Part shown: piece after piece, positions 25,752-34,799 of the stretch
How the letters are laid out: every line of letters begins with the position of its first letter
Numbering within the stretch: position 1 is the first letter of the stretch
Assembly (NCBI GenBank): GCA_023432225.1
Contig: JAEYUW010000026.1
Location: 1-64,000 of the forward strand
Reading direction: 5' to 3'
DNA: 64,000 nt
DNA from: Verrucomicrobiota bacterium
GTDB lineage: Bacteria > Verrucomicrobiota > Verrucomicrobiia > Opitutales > Opitutaceae
Notes under the pieces: generated by a model
The model's database searches: none
Told to the model about the DNA's origin: nothing
The model's input: the letters and a program-made list of their open reading frames with translations, nothing else
Made by a program: the position numbers and the translations under genes

Positions 25752-28391
25752 GTGCATTTGCGTCCTTTCCGCCCCGTCGGGTCGCTGTTCTGCCCGCGCG
25801 GCGTTTTCTCCGTTGTGGTTTTGTCTTTCCTCGCGCTCGCGGCGTCCGGTGGTGAATCGAAACCGGACACCTTGATCAGCCGGCCGAAACGGGTGTATCA
25901 GGCCGTGCGCCTCACTGGCGCGGCACCGGTGATCGATGGGCAGCTGGATGACGCGTGCTGGCGTGACTTGGCGGAGTGGCAGGGAGAGTTTCGGCAGCTG
26001 ACGCCGAACTATCAGGCGCGCCCGACGCATCCGACGCAGATAAAAATCCTCTACGACCATCGGCACGTTTACGTCGCGATGCGCGCCAGCGATGATCCGA
26101 TCGCGGCGCGTTCGCGCCAGGCGGGCAACCGCGACGCCTTCGTGGGCGACATCATGGGCGTGACCTTCGACAGCTATCACGACTTGCGCACAGGCTTCGA
26201 ATTCGACCTGACGGCCTCGGGCCAGAAACTCGATCTGCGTCTCGGCAACGATGATTGGGACACGACGTGGAACGCGGTGTGGACGGGCAAGGTCGCGCAC
26301 GACGAACACGGTTGGACGGCAGAGTTTTTGATTCCGCTGAGCCAGTTGCGCTACGACCCCAAAAACACCGTGTGGGGCCTGCATGCGTGGCGCTGGATCG
26401 ATCGCAAGAAAGAGGAGTCCAATTGGAACCCGCTCGCGAATGACGACTCGGGCTTGGTGAAGTCATTCGGCGAACTCCACGGCATGACCGACTTGCCGAA
26501 TCCGCGGCGCGTTGAGTTGCTGCCGTATGTTTCGGCGCGGATTGAGACCGAGCCGGCACGCGCGCGGCGCAGCGATTTCAAGGCCGGGCTCGATGCGAAG
26601 ATCGGCCTCACGAGCAACATCACGCTCGACGCGTCGCTGTGGCCGGACTTCGGCCAGGTCGAGGCGGACGCGGCGGTGATGAACCTGACGGCGTTCGAAA
26701 CGTTTCAGACGGAGAAGCGGCCGCTGTTTCTCGAGGGAAAAGACATCTTCGATTTCACGTTCGGCGACGACCGCGTGTTCTATTCGCGCCGCATCGGGCA
26801 GCCGCCGAGCTACCGTCCTGCCGGGCTTGCGGGCGACTATCCGACGGAGACGACTTTGCTCGGGGCGTTGAAAGTTTCGGGGAAGACGGGGCAGGGGTTT
26901 GCGTTCGGCGCGCTCGCGGCGGCGACGGAACGCGAGGCCGTGACGGTGATGGACGCGAATGGCGGACGCTCGCTGGAGGTGATGCCGCGAGCGGTGGACG
27001 TCGTGGTGCGCGGTCAGCAGGACCTGCGGCGCGGCGACACGGTCGTCGGCGGCATTCTGACGCACGTGCGGCGTGAAATTGGCACGGACGAGCTCGCGGC
27101 GCGGTTGCCCGAGGAGGCGACGACGGTCGGCGTCGATGCGATACACTACTGGGGGCAGCGGATGTATTTTGCGCAGGCGAAGGCGGTCGGCACGCTGGTG
27201 CGCGGCGATCCGCGCGCGATCAGCCGGTTGCAGCTCAGCTCGGCGCGGTATTATCAGCGTCCGATCGATGGCCGCAGCGATTACGATCCGACGCGCGAGG
27301 AGTTGTCGGGTAGCGGGTGGCAACTGTCGGCGGGCAAGGCGAGCGGTGGCCGCTGGCGCTGGTCGGAGAATCTCGCGGTGAAGGCGCCGGGCCTGGAGTT
27401 CAACGATCTCGGTTATCTCGCGAAAGCCGACCGCGTGGAGCAAGGCACGGAGATCACTTACATCGTGAAGGAGCCGAAGGGCTGGTATCGGACGTTCGAA
27501 ATCGAGTTGGAGCAATACAGCCACTGGACGACGCGCGACGAACATCTGGGCTCCGGCATGGAAGCGAGCGCGTCGGTGGATTTTCGCAACAAGTGGGAGG
27601 CGGCGGCCTCGCTCGCGGTGCAAGGCGAGGGGAATGATGCGGTGGCGTTGCGCGGCGGGCCCATGGTGCGTTTGCCGGCGCACGTCGGCTGGTCGGTGTC
27701 GTTGAGCAGTGACAGCACCAAGCGGTTGGCGGGCAAAATTTATGCGAAGGGCGCGGAGGCACGCGACGAAGTGTTCAGCTCGGGCAGCGTGGGCGCGAAG
27801 ATCACGGCGCGACCGTGGCCGGCGCTGATGGTGTCGGTGCAGGCGGACGCGACGGAGCAAGCGGACCGGCAGCGCTACATTGCGCCGACGGCGCTCGGCG
27901 GAGGCTCTTCGGCGCCGGAGTGGTTCGTCTCGCACCTCAAGGGGCGGTCGCGCTCGCTGGCATTACGGGCGGAATGGCACCTCCGGCCGGAGCTGAGCGT
28001 GCAGTATTACGGCAATCCGTTTGGCTCGACCGTGCGGCAGAGCGAATTTCGGCGCGTCGTGGCGCCGCAGGCGCGTGAGTTTGACCGGCGCTTCGGCGCG
28101 GTGCTGCCGGCGGTGTTCGAGAATGGAAGATACCTGATCGATGCGAGTGGCGACGGCGTGGCGGATTGGGCGCTCGCCGATCCCGATAACAACGGCGCGA
28201 GCTTCCACTCGAATCTCGTCGTGAAGTGGGAATACCGGCGCGGCTCGATGCTGTATTTCGTCTGGGCGCAACAGCGCGAAGGCGCGGAGGCCGGGCGCGG
28301 AGTGGATGCGTGGTCCGCGTTGAGCGATCTGCGCGGGCGAGCGCCGAGCAATCAGTTCATGGTGAAGCTGACGTATTGGTTCTCGGCGTGA
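25752..28391 (+). CDS. DUF5916-type outer-membrane protein with CBM9-like N-terminal domain
   Basis: 879 residues from a GTG start. A signal peptide is visible (GVFSVVVLSFLALAASGG), then a CBM9-like domain (about 45-260: VIDGQLDDACWRDLAEW, FDSYHDLRTGFEFDLTASG, WTAEFLIPLSQLRY). After it, a long beta-rich region follows with PRRVELLPYVSARIE, LDASLWPDFGQVEADAAVMN and TFQTEKRPLFLEGKDIF, which are hallmarks of DUF5916 proteins thought to form outer-membrane barrels. It ends FMVKLTYWFSA, an aromatic C-terminus as in barrel proteins. Function unknown; carbohydrate contact is possible from the CBM9-like part. The start is uncertain. Confidence 0.8.
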   Translation: MHLRPFRPVGSLFCPRGVFSVVVLSFLALAASGGESKPDTLISRPKRVYQAVRLTGAAPVIDGQLDDACWRDLAEWQGEFRQLTPNYQARPTHPTQIKILYDHRHVYVAMRASDDPIAARSRQAGNRDAFVGDIMGVTFDSYHDLRTGFEFDLTASGQKLDLRLGNDDWDTTWNAVWTGKVAHDEHGWTAEFLIPLSQLRYDPKNTVWGLHAWRWIDRKKEESNWNPLANDDSGLVKSFGELHGMTDLPNPRRVELLPYVSARIETEPARARRSDFKAGLDAKIGLTSNITLDASLWPDFGQVEADAAVMNLTAFETFQTEKRPLFLEGKDIFDFTFGDDRVFYSRRIGQPPSYRPAGLAGDYPTETTLLGALKVSGKTGQGFAFGALAAATEREAVTVMDANGGRSLEVMPRAVDVVVRGQQDLRRGDTVVGGILTHVRREIGTDELAARLPEEATTVGVDAIHYWGQRMYFAQAKAVGTLVRGDPRAISRLQLSSARYYQRPIDGRSDYDPTREELSGSGWQLSAGKASGGRWRWSENLAVKAPGLEFNDLGYLAKADRVEQGTEITYIVKEPKGWYRTFEIELEQYSHWTTRDEHLGSGMEASASVDFRNKWEAAASLAVQGEGNDAVALRGGPMVRLPAHVGWSVSLSSDSTKRLAGKIYAKGAEARDEVFSSGSVGAKITARPWPALMVSVQADATEQADRQRYIAPTALGGGSSAPEWFVSHLKGRSRSLALRAEWHLRPELSVQYYGNPFGSTVRQSEFRRVVAPQAREFDRRFGAVLPAVFENGRYLIDASGDGVADWALADPDNNGASFHSNLVVKWEYRRGSMLYFVWAQQREGAEAGRGVDAWSALSDLRGRAPSNQFMVKLTYWFSA

Positions 28392-28501
28392 GGGGGCGCC
28401 TCGCCCTACCGGGGCGCCTGCGCTCGGAGGGCGACGCGTGGTTGTTCGCGCAGAGGGCAGGCAGGCCACCCGAAGGGCGAAAGCGTGGTCGTCAGCGCGT
28501 C

Positions 28502-28633
28502 AGGTGGTCGTCGCTGTCCCCAGCGACGACGCGAGTGAGATTAAACGCGACCGAAGTGGCGTGTGCTTTGGCGGCGAGAGGACATGGTGTCGCGTTCGTG
28601 CGTCTGTCGCCGCTGGGACAGCGGCGACCACCT
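28502..28633. repeat. REP/BIME-like pair with T-A to C-G compensated stem
   Basis: Left half AGGTG-GTCGTCGCTG-TCCC-CAGCGACGAC. Right half on the minus strand AGGTG-GTCGCCGCTG-TCC-CAGCGGCGAC. One pair changes from T-A to C-G. The halves are about 75 bases apart. The stretch 28392-28501 holds further GGGCGCC-rich repeat fragments but no gene. Confidence 0.82.
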
Positions 28634-28635
28634 CG

Positions 28636-28669
28636 GAAAAGAAAAGGCGCGCCGGGTGAGGGCGCGCCT
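28636..28669 (-). terminator. Intrinsic terminator after the pyruvate dehydrogenase E2 gene
   Basis: On the minus strand AGGCGCGCC, a 7-base loop, GGCGCGCCT, then TTTCTTTTCC. It lies 35 bases beyond the E2 stop and ends the pdh cluster. Confidence 0.8.
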
Positions 28670-28703
28670 GGAGAGTGGAGACGAGTTGCTCGCTCGGTGC
28701 GGC

Positions 28704-30038
28704 TCAGACGAGCAGCAGGGCGGGCTTCTCGAGCAGGTCTTTGATCGCGGCGAGGAATTGCGCGCCGAGCGCGCCGTCGACGACGCGGTGGTCGCACGAG
28801 AGCGTGAGCGTCATCGTCTGACCAACGACGATCGCGCCGTTCTTCACGACCGGCTTGGTGACGGTCGTGCCGACGGCGAGGATCGCGGAGTTCGGCGGGT
28901 TGATGATCGCGGAGAACTTCGTGACGCCCATCATGCCGAGGTTCGACACGCAGAAGGTGCCGCCGGTGAACTCGTCGGGCTTGAGCTTCTTCTCCTTGGC
29001 GCGCTTGCCGAGCGGCTTGGCCTCGGCGCTGATCGCGAAGACGGACTTGGTGTGCGCGTCCTTGATGACCGGCGTGATGAGACCGTCCTCAATGGCGACG
29101 GCGAACGAGACGTGCGCGGCGCTGAAGTATTGGATGCCGGTGCCGGTCCAGGAGGCGTTGACGGCCGGGACGCGGCGGAGCGCTTCGGCGCTGGCCTTGA
29201 GGACGAAATCGTTGACGGAGAGCTTCACGCCTTCGGCTTCGAGGCCTTCGTTGAGTTGCGCGCGGAGGGCGAGCAACGGTTCGGCGTCGACTTCGATTTC
29301 GAGGTAGAAGTGCGGGATGGTCGTCTTGGCCTCGAGCAGGCGCTTGGCGATGGTCGCGCGCATGTTCGTGGCGGGGACGGTGCGGTCTTCCTGCAGCGGG
29401 CCGGTGCGCGACGGCGTGCCGCCGGTGAAGGCGGCGCCGGACTTCGCGGCGGCGGCCGGCGCGGCGGACTTGGCCTGAAGCAGCGCGGGATTGGCGACGG
29501 CGGCGAGGACGTCGGCCTTCACGATGCGGCCGTGCGGGCCGGTGCCGGCGAGGCCGGCGACGTTGAGGTTGTTTTGCGCGGCGATCTTTTTCGCGAGCGG
29601 GGAGATCTTCACGCGGCCTTCGGGCGCCGGAGCGGCGGCGACGGGTGCGGGAGCGGGAGCCGGCGCAGCGACCGGAGCGGGCGGCGGAACGACGGGCGTG
29701 GGAGCCGGAGCCGCGGGGGCCGGAGCGGCGGCGGGCGCAGCCGGAGCGGGCGCGGCAGCCTTCGGCGCGGGAGCGCCGGCGGGAGCGTCGACCTGTTCAC
29801 CGGGCTGGCCGACGGCGCAGAGCGGGGCGCCGATGGCGATTTGCGAGCCGGCAGGGGCGAAGATCTTGAGGAGCGTGCCGTCGAAGAACGACTCGAGTTC
29901 CATCGTCGCCTTATCGGTTTCGACTTCGGCGAGCATGTCGCCGGACTTCACGGCGTCGCCTTCCTTCTTGAGCCACTTGACGAGCGTGCCCACCGACATC
30001 GTGTCGGAGAGCTTCGGCATATCGATGATGTTGGCCAT
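28704..30038 (-). CDS. Pyruvate dehydrogenase complex E2, dihydrolipoamide acetyltransferase
   Basis: Moves the acetyl group from lipoamide to CoA and forms the core of the pyruvate dehydrogenase complex. The 444 residues have one lipoyl domain (1-78, lipoyl Lys43 in EVETDKATMEL) and a long Ala/Pro linker (about 85-135). A peripheral subunit-binding domain follows (VKISPLAKKIAAQNNL, GRIVKADVLAAV), then the catalytic domain with His417 and Asp421 in SCDHRVVDG. It is the last of three co-directional pdh genes, with E1 beta and E1 alpha upstream. The E3 gene is not in the window. A start with CCC before ATG. Confidence 0.95.
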   Translation of the reverse strand: MANIIDMPKLSDTMSVGTLVKWLKKEGDAVKSGDMLAEVETDKATMELESFFDGTLLKIFAPAGSQIAIGAPLCAVGQPGEQVDAPAGAPAPKAAAPAPAAPAAAPAPAAPAPTPVVPPPAPVAAPAPAPAPVAAAPAPEGRVKISPLAKKIAAQNNLNVAGLAGTGPHGRIVKADVLAAVANPALLQAKSAAPAAAAKSGAAFTGGTPSRTGPLQEDRTVPATNMRATIAKRLLEAKTTIPHFYLEIEVDAEPLLALRAQLNEGLEAEGVKLSVNDFVLKASAEALRRVPAVNASWTGTGIQYFSAAHVSFAVAIEDGLITPVIKDAHTKSVFAISAEAKPLGKRAKEKKLKPDEFTGGTFCVSNLGMMGVTKFSAIINPPNSAILAVGTTVTKPVVKNGAIVVGQTMTLTLSCDHRVVDGALGAQFLAAIKDLLEKPALLLV

Positions 30039-30045
30039 GGGAATT

Positions 30046-30078
30046 AGTAGTGAGTAGCGAGTAGCGGGTAGTGAGTAG
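30046..30078. repeat. GTAGTGAGTAGCG short repeat, upstream of the E2 gene
   Basis: Units of GTAGYG/GAGTAG directly before the E2 start on the minus strand. An inverted copy lies at 30121-30152, so the pair could fold as a hairpin across the E1 beta-E2 gap. Confidence 0.7.
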
Positions 30079-30120
30079 GACGAGAAGCGGGCGAGTGCCG
30101 GGGAGTTTTCGGAGCGTGAT

Positions 30121-30152
30121 GCTCGCTACTCGCTACCCGCTACTCGCTACTT
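30121..30152. repeat. Inverted copy of the GTAGTGAGTAGCG repeat
   Basis: GCTCGCTACTCGCTACCCGC and following TACTCGCTACT are the reverse complement of the repeat at 30046-30078. Confidence 0.7.
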
Positions 30153-30160
30153 CAGTGAGC

Positions 30161-31138
30161 TCATTTCAGCACTTCGAGCGCGGCGGTGAAGATGCGGTCG
30201 ACGTTCGGGAGCTGGAGCTTTTCGAGCGGCGGGCTGTAGATCGCGGGGGAGTCGATCGAGGTGACGCGCTTGATCGGGGCGTCGAGGTCGTCGAAGGCTT
30301 TTTCCGCAATGATGCAGGCGAGCATCGCGCCGACGGAGCAGAACGGCTTCGACTCCTCGACGATGAGGACGCGGTTGGTTTTGCGGACCGAGTTGAGCAC
30401 GGTCTCTTCGTCGAGCGGGCGGATCGAGCGGAGGTCGACGACCTCGGCGTTGATGTTGTGCTTTTCCTTGAGGAGGTCGGCGGCTTTGAGCGCCATCTGG
30501 ATCGGGCGGCCGTGGCCGACGATCGTGAGGTCGGTGCCGGCGCGTTTCACGTCGGCTTTGCCGAGCGGGATGAGGTATTCGCCGTCCGGGACTTCCATCG
30601 ACTCGCCGTAGAGCATGGTGTTTTCCATGAACATCACGGGGTCGTTGTCGCGGATGGCGGACTTCATGAGGCCCTTGGCGTCGTAGGCGTTGGACGGGAC
30701 GACGACCTTGATGCCCGGGTGATAGGCGGCGATGCCCTCGGGCGTGTGCGAGTGCGTGGCGCCGACGTTCGTGCCGCCGTTGGCGGGACCGCGGAGGACG
30801 ATCGGGCAGTTGATGAGGCCGCCGGACATGTAGCGAATGTTGGCGGCGTTGTTGAAGATCTGGTCGAAGGCGACCGTGTAGAAGCTGAAGAACATCAGCT
30901 CCATGATCGGGCGCATGCCGAGCATGGCGGCGCCGACGCCCATGCCGATGAAACCGGCTTCGGAGATGGGCGTGTCGATGATGCGCTTCGGGCCGTATTT
31001 GGCCAACATGCCTTCGGAGACTTTGTAGGCGCCGTGGAACTGGCCGACTTCCTCGCCCATGAGCACGACGTTCTCGTCGCGCTCGATTTCCTCGCTCATG
31101 GCGTGGCGGAGGGCTTCGCGGTAGGTGATGACGGGCAT
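30161..31138 (-). CDS. pdhB: Pyruvate dehydrogenase E1 component, beta subunit
   Basis: With E1 alpha, decarboxylates pyruvate on thiamine diphosphate and acetylates lipoyl-E2. The 325 residues start MPVITYREALRHAMSEEIER; the family segments GEEVGQFHGAYKVSEGM, DTPISEAGFIGMGVGAAM and GTNVGATHSHTPEG are all present. It lies between E1 alpha (59 bases upstream) and E2 (122 bases downstream), and both gaps contain the GTAGTGAGTAGCG repeat. Confidence 0.95.
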   Translation of the reverse strand: MPVITYREALRHAMSEEIERDENVVLMGEEVGQFHGAYKVSEGMLAKYGPKRIIDTPISEAGFIGMGVGAAMLGMRPIMELMFFSFYTVAFDQIFNNAANIRYMSGGLINCPIVLRGPANGGTNVGATHSHTPEGIAAYHPGIKVVVPSNAYDAKGLMKSAIRDNDPVMFMENTMLYGESMEVPDGEYLIPLGKADVKRAGTDLTIVGHGRPIQMALKAADLLKEKHNINAEVVDLRSIRPLDEETVLNSVRKTNRVLIVEESKPFCSVGAMLACIIAEKAFDDLDAPIKRVTSIDSPAIYSPPLEKLQLPNVDRIFTAALEVLK

Positions 31139-31150
31139 GGCTGTTTAAAA

Positions 31151-31183
31151 GTAGTGAGTAGCGAGTAGCGGGTAGTGAGTAGG
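31151..31183. repeat. GTAGTGAGTAGCG short repeat, between E1 alpha and E1 beta
   Basis: The first 29 bases are the same as those at 30047-30075 to the eye. It sits directly in front of the E1 beta start. Confidence 0.7.
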
Positions 31184-31197
31184 TGGCGTGCGGCGGC

Positions 31198-32295
31198 TTA
31201 GTCGAAGAAGAGGCTGCCGACGGATTTGCGGTCGGCGGGATTATCGGCCTCCCAATACACGTGCTTCTTCACGTCCTCGACGGTCGGGAAGGGGCTCTGC
31301 TCGGCGAATTGCGCGGAGGTCTCGGCTTCGGCGCGGGCGGCTTCGTCGATTTGTTTGATCAAGGCTTCGTTGAGCACGCCTTCGGCGAGGAGCTGGCGCT
31401 CGTAGGTCATGATCGGGTCCTTGTTCGCCTTGTATTCCTCGATCTCCTTTTTCTCGCGGTAGGTCGTGTCGGGGTCGGCGACGGAGTGGCCGCGGTAACG
31501 ATACGTGCGGATCTCGAGCACGCTCGGCTTCGACTCTTCGTGCGCGAGCTTCAGCAGGCGGGCGAACTTATCGCGGACTTCGAGGACGTCGTGGCCGTTT
31601 TCAGAAATTTCCCAATTCATGCCGTAGGCCTCGGCGCGCTGCGCGAGCGACGGCGCGGCGGAGGAGCGGGCCTGGCTGGTGCCCATCGAGTAGCCGTTGT
31701 TCTCGACGACGAAGATCACCGGGAGATTCCAGAGCGCGGCGAGGTTGTAGGCTTCGTGGACCGCACCTTGGTTGACGGCGCCGTCGCCCATGAACGCCAT
31801 CGCGGCGCCCTTGCGGCCCTTGTATTTCAGCGCGAAGGCGAGGCCGGTGCCGAGCGGGATCTGGCCGCCGACGATGCCGTGGCCGCCCCAGAAATTGCGC
31901 GACGGGTCGAAGTAGTGCATCGAGCCGCCCTTGCCCTGCGAGCAGCCGGTGACCTTGCCGAAGTTTTCCGCCATGCACTCGTTCATGCCCATGCCGACGG
32001 CCAGCGCGTGACCGTGGTCGCGGTAAGCGGTGATGATGTGGTCGTCCTTGTTCATCACCGAGGCGCACGCGACGGCGATCGACTCCTGGCCGATGTAGAG
32101 GTGGAGGAAGCCGCCGATCTTGCCCTGCTGGTAGGCGCGCAGGCAGCGCTCCTCGAAGCGGCGGATGCGAACCATGTCGCGGTAGAACTTGATCAACTCA
32201 TCAGCGCCGAGCTTCGCGTTCACGGGCGCTTGGCGGGAGTTGACGGCGGGTGCGCCCTCGTCGGGCTTCTTGGGTGTGGAGGCTTTCTTGCTCAC
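31198..32295 (-). CDS. pdhA: Pyruvate dehydrogenase E1 component, alpha subunit
   Basis: Thiamine diphosphate-binding half of E1. With the GTG at 32295 (VSKKASTPKKPDEG) it has 365 residues, near the family norm. Recognisable segments: DMVRIRRFEERCLRAYQQGKI, GGSMHYFDPSRNFWGGHGIVG, the TPP motif GDGAVNQGAVHEAYNLAAL with ENNGYSMGTS, and the RYRGHSVADPDTTYR loop. The frame is open upstream to 32472 but crosses a REP-like element there. First gene of the pdh cluster. The Lys/Pro-rich N-terminal 30 residues are probably disordered. Confidence 0.92.
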   Translation of the reverse strand: MSKKASTPKKPDEGAPAVNSRQAPVNAKLGADELIKFYRDMVRIRRFEERCLRAYQQGKIGGFLHLYIGQESIAVACASVMNKDDHIITAYRDHGHALAVGMGMNECMAENFGKVTGCSQGKGGSMHYFDPSRNFWGGHGIVGGQIPLGTGLAFALKYKGRKGAAMAFMGDGAVNQGAVHEAYNLAALWNLPVIFVVENNGYSMGTSQARSSAAPSLAQRAEAYGMNWEISENGHDVLEVRDKFARLLKLAHEESKPSVLEIRTYRYRGHSVADPDTTYREKKEIEEYKANKDPIMTYERQLLAEGVLNEALIKQIDEAARAEAETSAQFAEQSPFPTVEDVKKHVYWEADNPADRKSVGSLFFD

Positions 32296-32445
32296 AATTA
32301 GTTCGAGTTTGAAATAGTTTTTGGACGCCAAGGTCCTAAGTTGGGGAAGCGCGCAGAAACACAAGCGAAACTTCAGGCGGCGCCGCTTATTACGCGGCCG
32401 GTCGGTCACCTGATACGCTGGGCGGCGCGCGATGATTTGGGCTGG

Positions 32446-32517
32446 GTAGGGCGCGACCACTGGGCGCGCCATGAAGGCGGCGCCACGTTCTCAGCGGGCC
32501 CAGCGGTCCCGCCCTAC
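32446..32517. repeat. REP/BIME-like pair with compensated stem, between nudix gene and pdhA
   Basis: Left half GTAGG-GCGCG-ACCACTGGG-CGCGC; right half on the minus strand GTAGG-GCGGG-ACCGCTGGG-CCCGC. One C-G pair is flipped to G-C. Confidence 0.75.
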
Positions 32518-32566
32518 CGCACGCGGCGTGAATGTGCCGTCGCTCGAGCGGGGGGCCGGTTCTGCC

Positions 32567-33073
32567 TCACTTCGCGCCGGTGATCTGCTCCACGGTGATC
32601 TGGATCGGCGACACCGAGCAGTCCGCGCGCAGCGAAACGAAGGTGTGGCGATACTGGTCGTAGATCGGCCAGAGCGCTTTTGCGTCGGTCTCGGGAATCT
32701 CGAGCGTCTTGATCTGCTCGCGCGACCAGAACGCGAATTTTCCTTCGGTGATATCGGCCGGCAGCGATTCCAGCGGCAGTTTGCAGTGAAACAAAAACAT
32801 CAGCCAGTGATTGTGCCCCTGATAGGCTTTCTCGGCGATCATGGCGAAGAGGTGCAGGTCGCTGTCGGCCACCTTCAGGCAAACTTCCTCTTCGATCTCG
32901 CGCACGGCGCACTGGAACGGTGATTCGCCGGTCTGCATCTCGAGCTTGCCGCCGATGGGCGACCACACGCCGAGGTTCGGCTGCTTCGCGCGCAGCATGA
33001 GCAGCAACTCGCCGGCGCGGTTCTCCAGGAACACGAGCACGCTGATCTTGTAGGGTAGGGCGGCGGAACTCAT
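32567..33073 (-). CDS. Nudix hydrolase
   Basis: Hydrolyses a nucleoside diphosphate linked to another moiety; the substrate cannot be told. 168 residues from the ATG at 33073 (MSSAALPYKISVLVFLEN). The Nudix box reads GGKLEMQTGE with SPFQCAVREIEEEVCL: the two-residue longer first loop and Cys in place of the usual Gly in REUxEExGU are departures, while the catalytic Glu residues are present. The arrangement resembles MutT/dihydroneopterin-triphosphatase-like members. It is divergent from the pilus-like locus and precedes pdhA on the same strand. Confidence 0.82.
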   Translation of the reverse strand: MSSAALPYKISVLVFLENRAGELLLMLRAKQPNLGVWSPIGGKLEMQTGESPFQCAVREIEEEVCLKVADSDLHLFAMIAEKAYQGHNHWLMFLFHCKLPLESLPADITEGKFAFWSREQIKTLEIPETDAKALWPIYDQYRHTFVSLRADCSVSPIQITVEQITGAK

Positions 33074-33183
33074 CGCGCGAGCCTCAGCGGCGCGGCGCGG
33101 CCCCTGCAATCAGATTGTCAGGTTGCCACGCACTCTAGCCTTGCCGCGCTGTGCGTCGCCCGGACACTCGGCACCGCCCCCGA

Positions 33184-34797
33184 ATGCGCTCCTCGCGCGT
33201 AGCAATTCTCGATTGTGGCGCCAGCCACGTAGCCGCTGGCGTTTTTGCACGCAGCGGCACACGGCTTCGTCTCGAGCAATTTGCTTGGAAATCCCTGGCG
33301 GTGCCTTCCGGCCGGGAGGAGGAATGGCCGGAGGCGTTGGGCGCAGGCCTCGGTGAGATCGCCCGGACGCTTCGGTATCGCGGTCCCGTGACCGTCGTGC
33401 TGCCCGGGCACTTGGTGCTGACCAAGTTTATCAAGACGCCGCGCGTCGACGCGGCGAAACGCGATAAAGTCGTTCGCTTCGAGGCGCAGCAAAACATTCC
33501 CTACGCTCTCACCGACGTTGCGTGGGGCCATGTCGTCACCGGTGAGTCCGACCTCGATCTCGATGTGATGCTCTGCGCGGCCAAGCTCGAAGCGATCGAC
33601 GCCGTGTGCGCCGCGGTGGAGTCGGCGGGATTCTTGCCGCGCGTGCTGATGCCCGGCGTGCTGGCTCTGCGCACAGCCGCAGAGGCGGCGACGCGTCCCG
33701 GCGACGAGCCGGTGTTGTTCGCCAATCTCGGTGCGCGCTCCACGACGCTGCTCCTGCGCGAGAACCGCCGCATGCACGCCCGCACGCTGGCGCTGGGCGG
33801 GCACCACGTGACCCAGCAACTGGTCGAGAATCAGGATTGCGATTGGGAGGCGGCGGAGGAGTGGAAAACGTCGGGCCGCAACACGGCCGTCGTCGCGCCC
33901 GCCGTGGAATCTTTTGCCACGCGCCTCGGTCAGGAAATCACGCGCAGCGCGGTGCACTTCAAGCGCACCGCTGGCGCCGCCAGTCCCGCGCGCATTCTGC
34001 TCACCGGCGGAGCGGCGCGCACGGAGGGCCTGGCCGAGTTGCTGGCCGCGCGCCTGAATGTGCCGGTCGAGTCGTTTGATCCGCTCGCGGCCGTGGAGAT
34101 CGCGCGCGCCGCGGCCGATGCGGGCGTGGCCGATGTCGCGGCACAGCTCGGCGATCTCGTCGGCGCGGCGCAGGCCCATTTCGCCGCGGAGAAGGCGACG
34201 ATCAATCTCCTGCCGCCGCGCCTCCAGAATCTGGAAAACACGCGCCGCCGCCAGCCGTGGCTGCTGGTCGCGGCGGTGCTCGCCGCAGCGGCGTTCGTGC
34301 CGCCGCTGCACTATTACCGCGAGTGGGAAGCCGCGCTTCAGCGCAAGACCATCGCGCTCGACGCTGAGATTGCTCCGTTGCGCCAGCGTGAGGCGCGCAA
34401 TCGCGAGAACCTCGAGAAGCTCGCCGCGCTCCAGCAGCAAATCGCGGCGCTGCACGGCATCGCCGCGCGGCGCGCCAGATGGCAGCAGTTGTGTGCCGAT
34501 TTGCAGGAACGCTTCGTGAAGGTCGAGGACGTCTGGCTCGAGCGCATGCATCTCGCCAACGGTTCCTCCGCGACCGATGGACCGCTGCGCGTGGCGATTT
34601 CCGGACGCATGCTCGATCGCACCAATCCGCTCGCGAAAGTCAGCCCTGACATCTACCGGCGCGTCACCGAGCTGCTGTCGAGCGTGGTCGAGTCACCGTA
34701 TGTCTCAGCGGTCGAGAATGAGCGTTTCGACAATGCCCAGCCGGGCATCCTCCATTTCGACGTCGTGCTCGTCGCCGAGCCGACACAGCCGCTCTGA
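33184..34797 (+). CDS. PilM-PilN fusion of a pilus-like system (Amuc_1101-like)
   Basis: 537 residues in two parts. Residues 1-335 are PilM, an actin-like cytoplasmic ATPase: VAILDCGASHVAAGVF at the start, VVRFEAQQNIPYALTDVAWG near 95-115, FANLGARSTTLLL, and ILLTGGAARTEGLAELLA. From residue 340, INLLPPR (the usual PilN N-terminal motif) leads into a membrane helix (about 359-378) and a periplasmic PilN-like coiled domain. In most systems PilM binds the N-terminal INLLP of a separate PilN; here they are one chain. First gene of four. The Akkermansia counterpart is annotated Amuc_1101. Confidence 0.85.
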   Translation: MRSSRVAILDCGASHVAAGVFARSGTRLRLEQFAWKSLAVPSGREEEWPEALGAGLGEIARTLRYRGPVTVVLPGHLVLTKFIKTPRVDAAKRDKVVRFEAQQNIPYALTDVAWGHVVTGESDLDLDVMLCAAKLEAIDAVCAAVESAGFLPRVLMPGVLALRTAAEAATRPGDEPVLFANLGARSTTLLLRENRRMHARTLALGGHHVTQQLVENQDCDWEAAEEWKTSGRNTAVVAPAVESFATRLGQEITRSAVHFKRTAGAASPARILLTGGAARTEGLAELLAARLNVPVESFDPLAAVEIARAAADAGVADVAAQLGDLVGAAQAHFAAEKATINLLPPRLQNLENTRRRQPWLLVAAVLAAAAFVPPLHYYREWEAALQRKTIALDAEIAPLRQREARNRENLEKLAALQQQIAALHGIAARRARWQQLCADLQERFVKVEDVWLERMHLANGSSATDGPLRVAISGRMLDRTNPLAKVSPDIYRRVTELLSSVVESPYVSAVENERFDNAQPGILHFDVVLVAEPTQPL

Positions 34798-34799
34798 CG

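Noticed and set aside
28392..28501. Further complete REP pair after the DUF5916 gene
   Set aside because: GGGCGCC and CCCTACC words occur, but no inverted partner with a proper foot could be paired.
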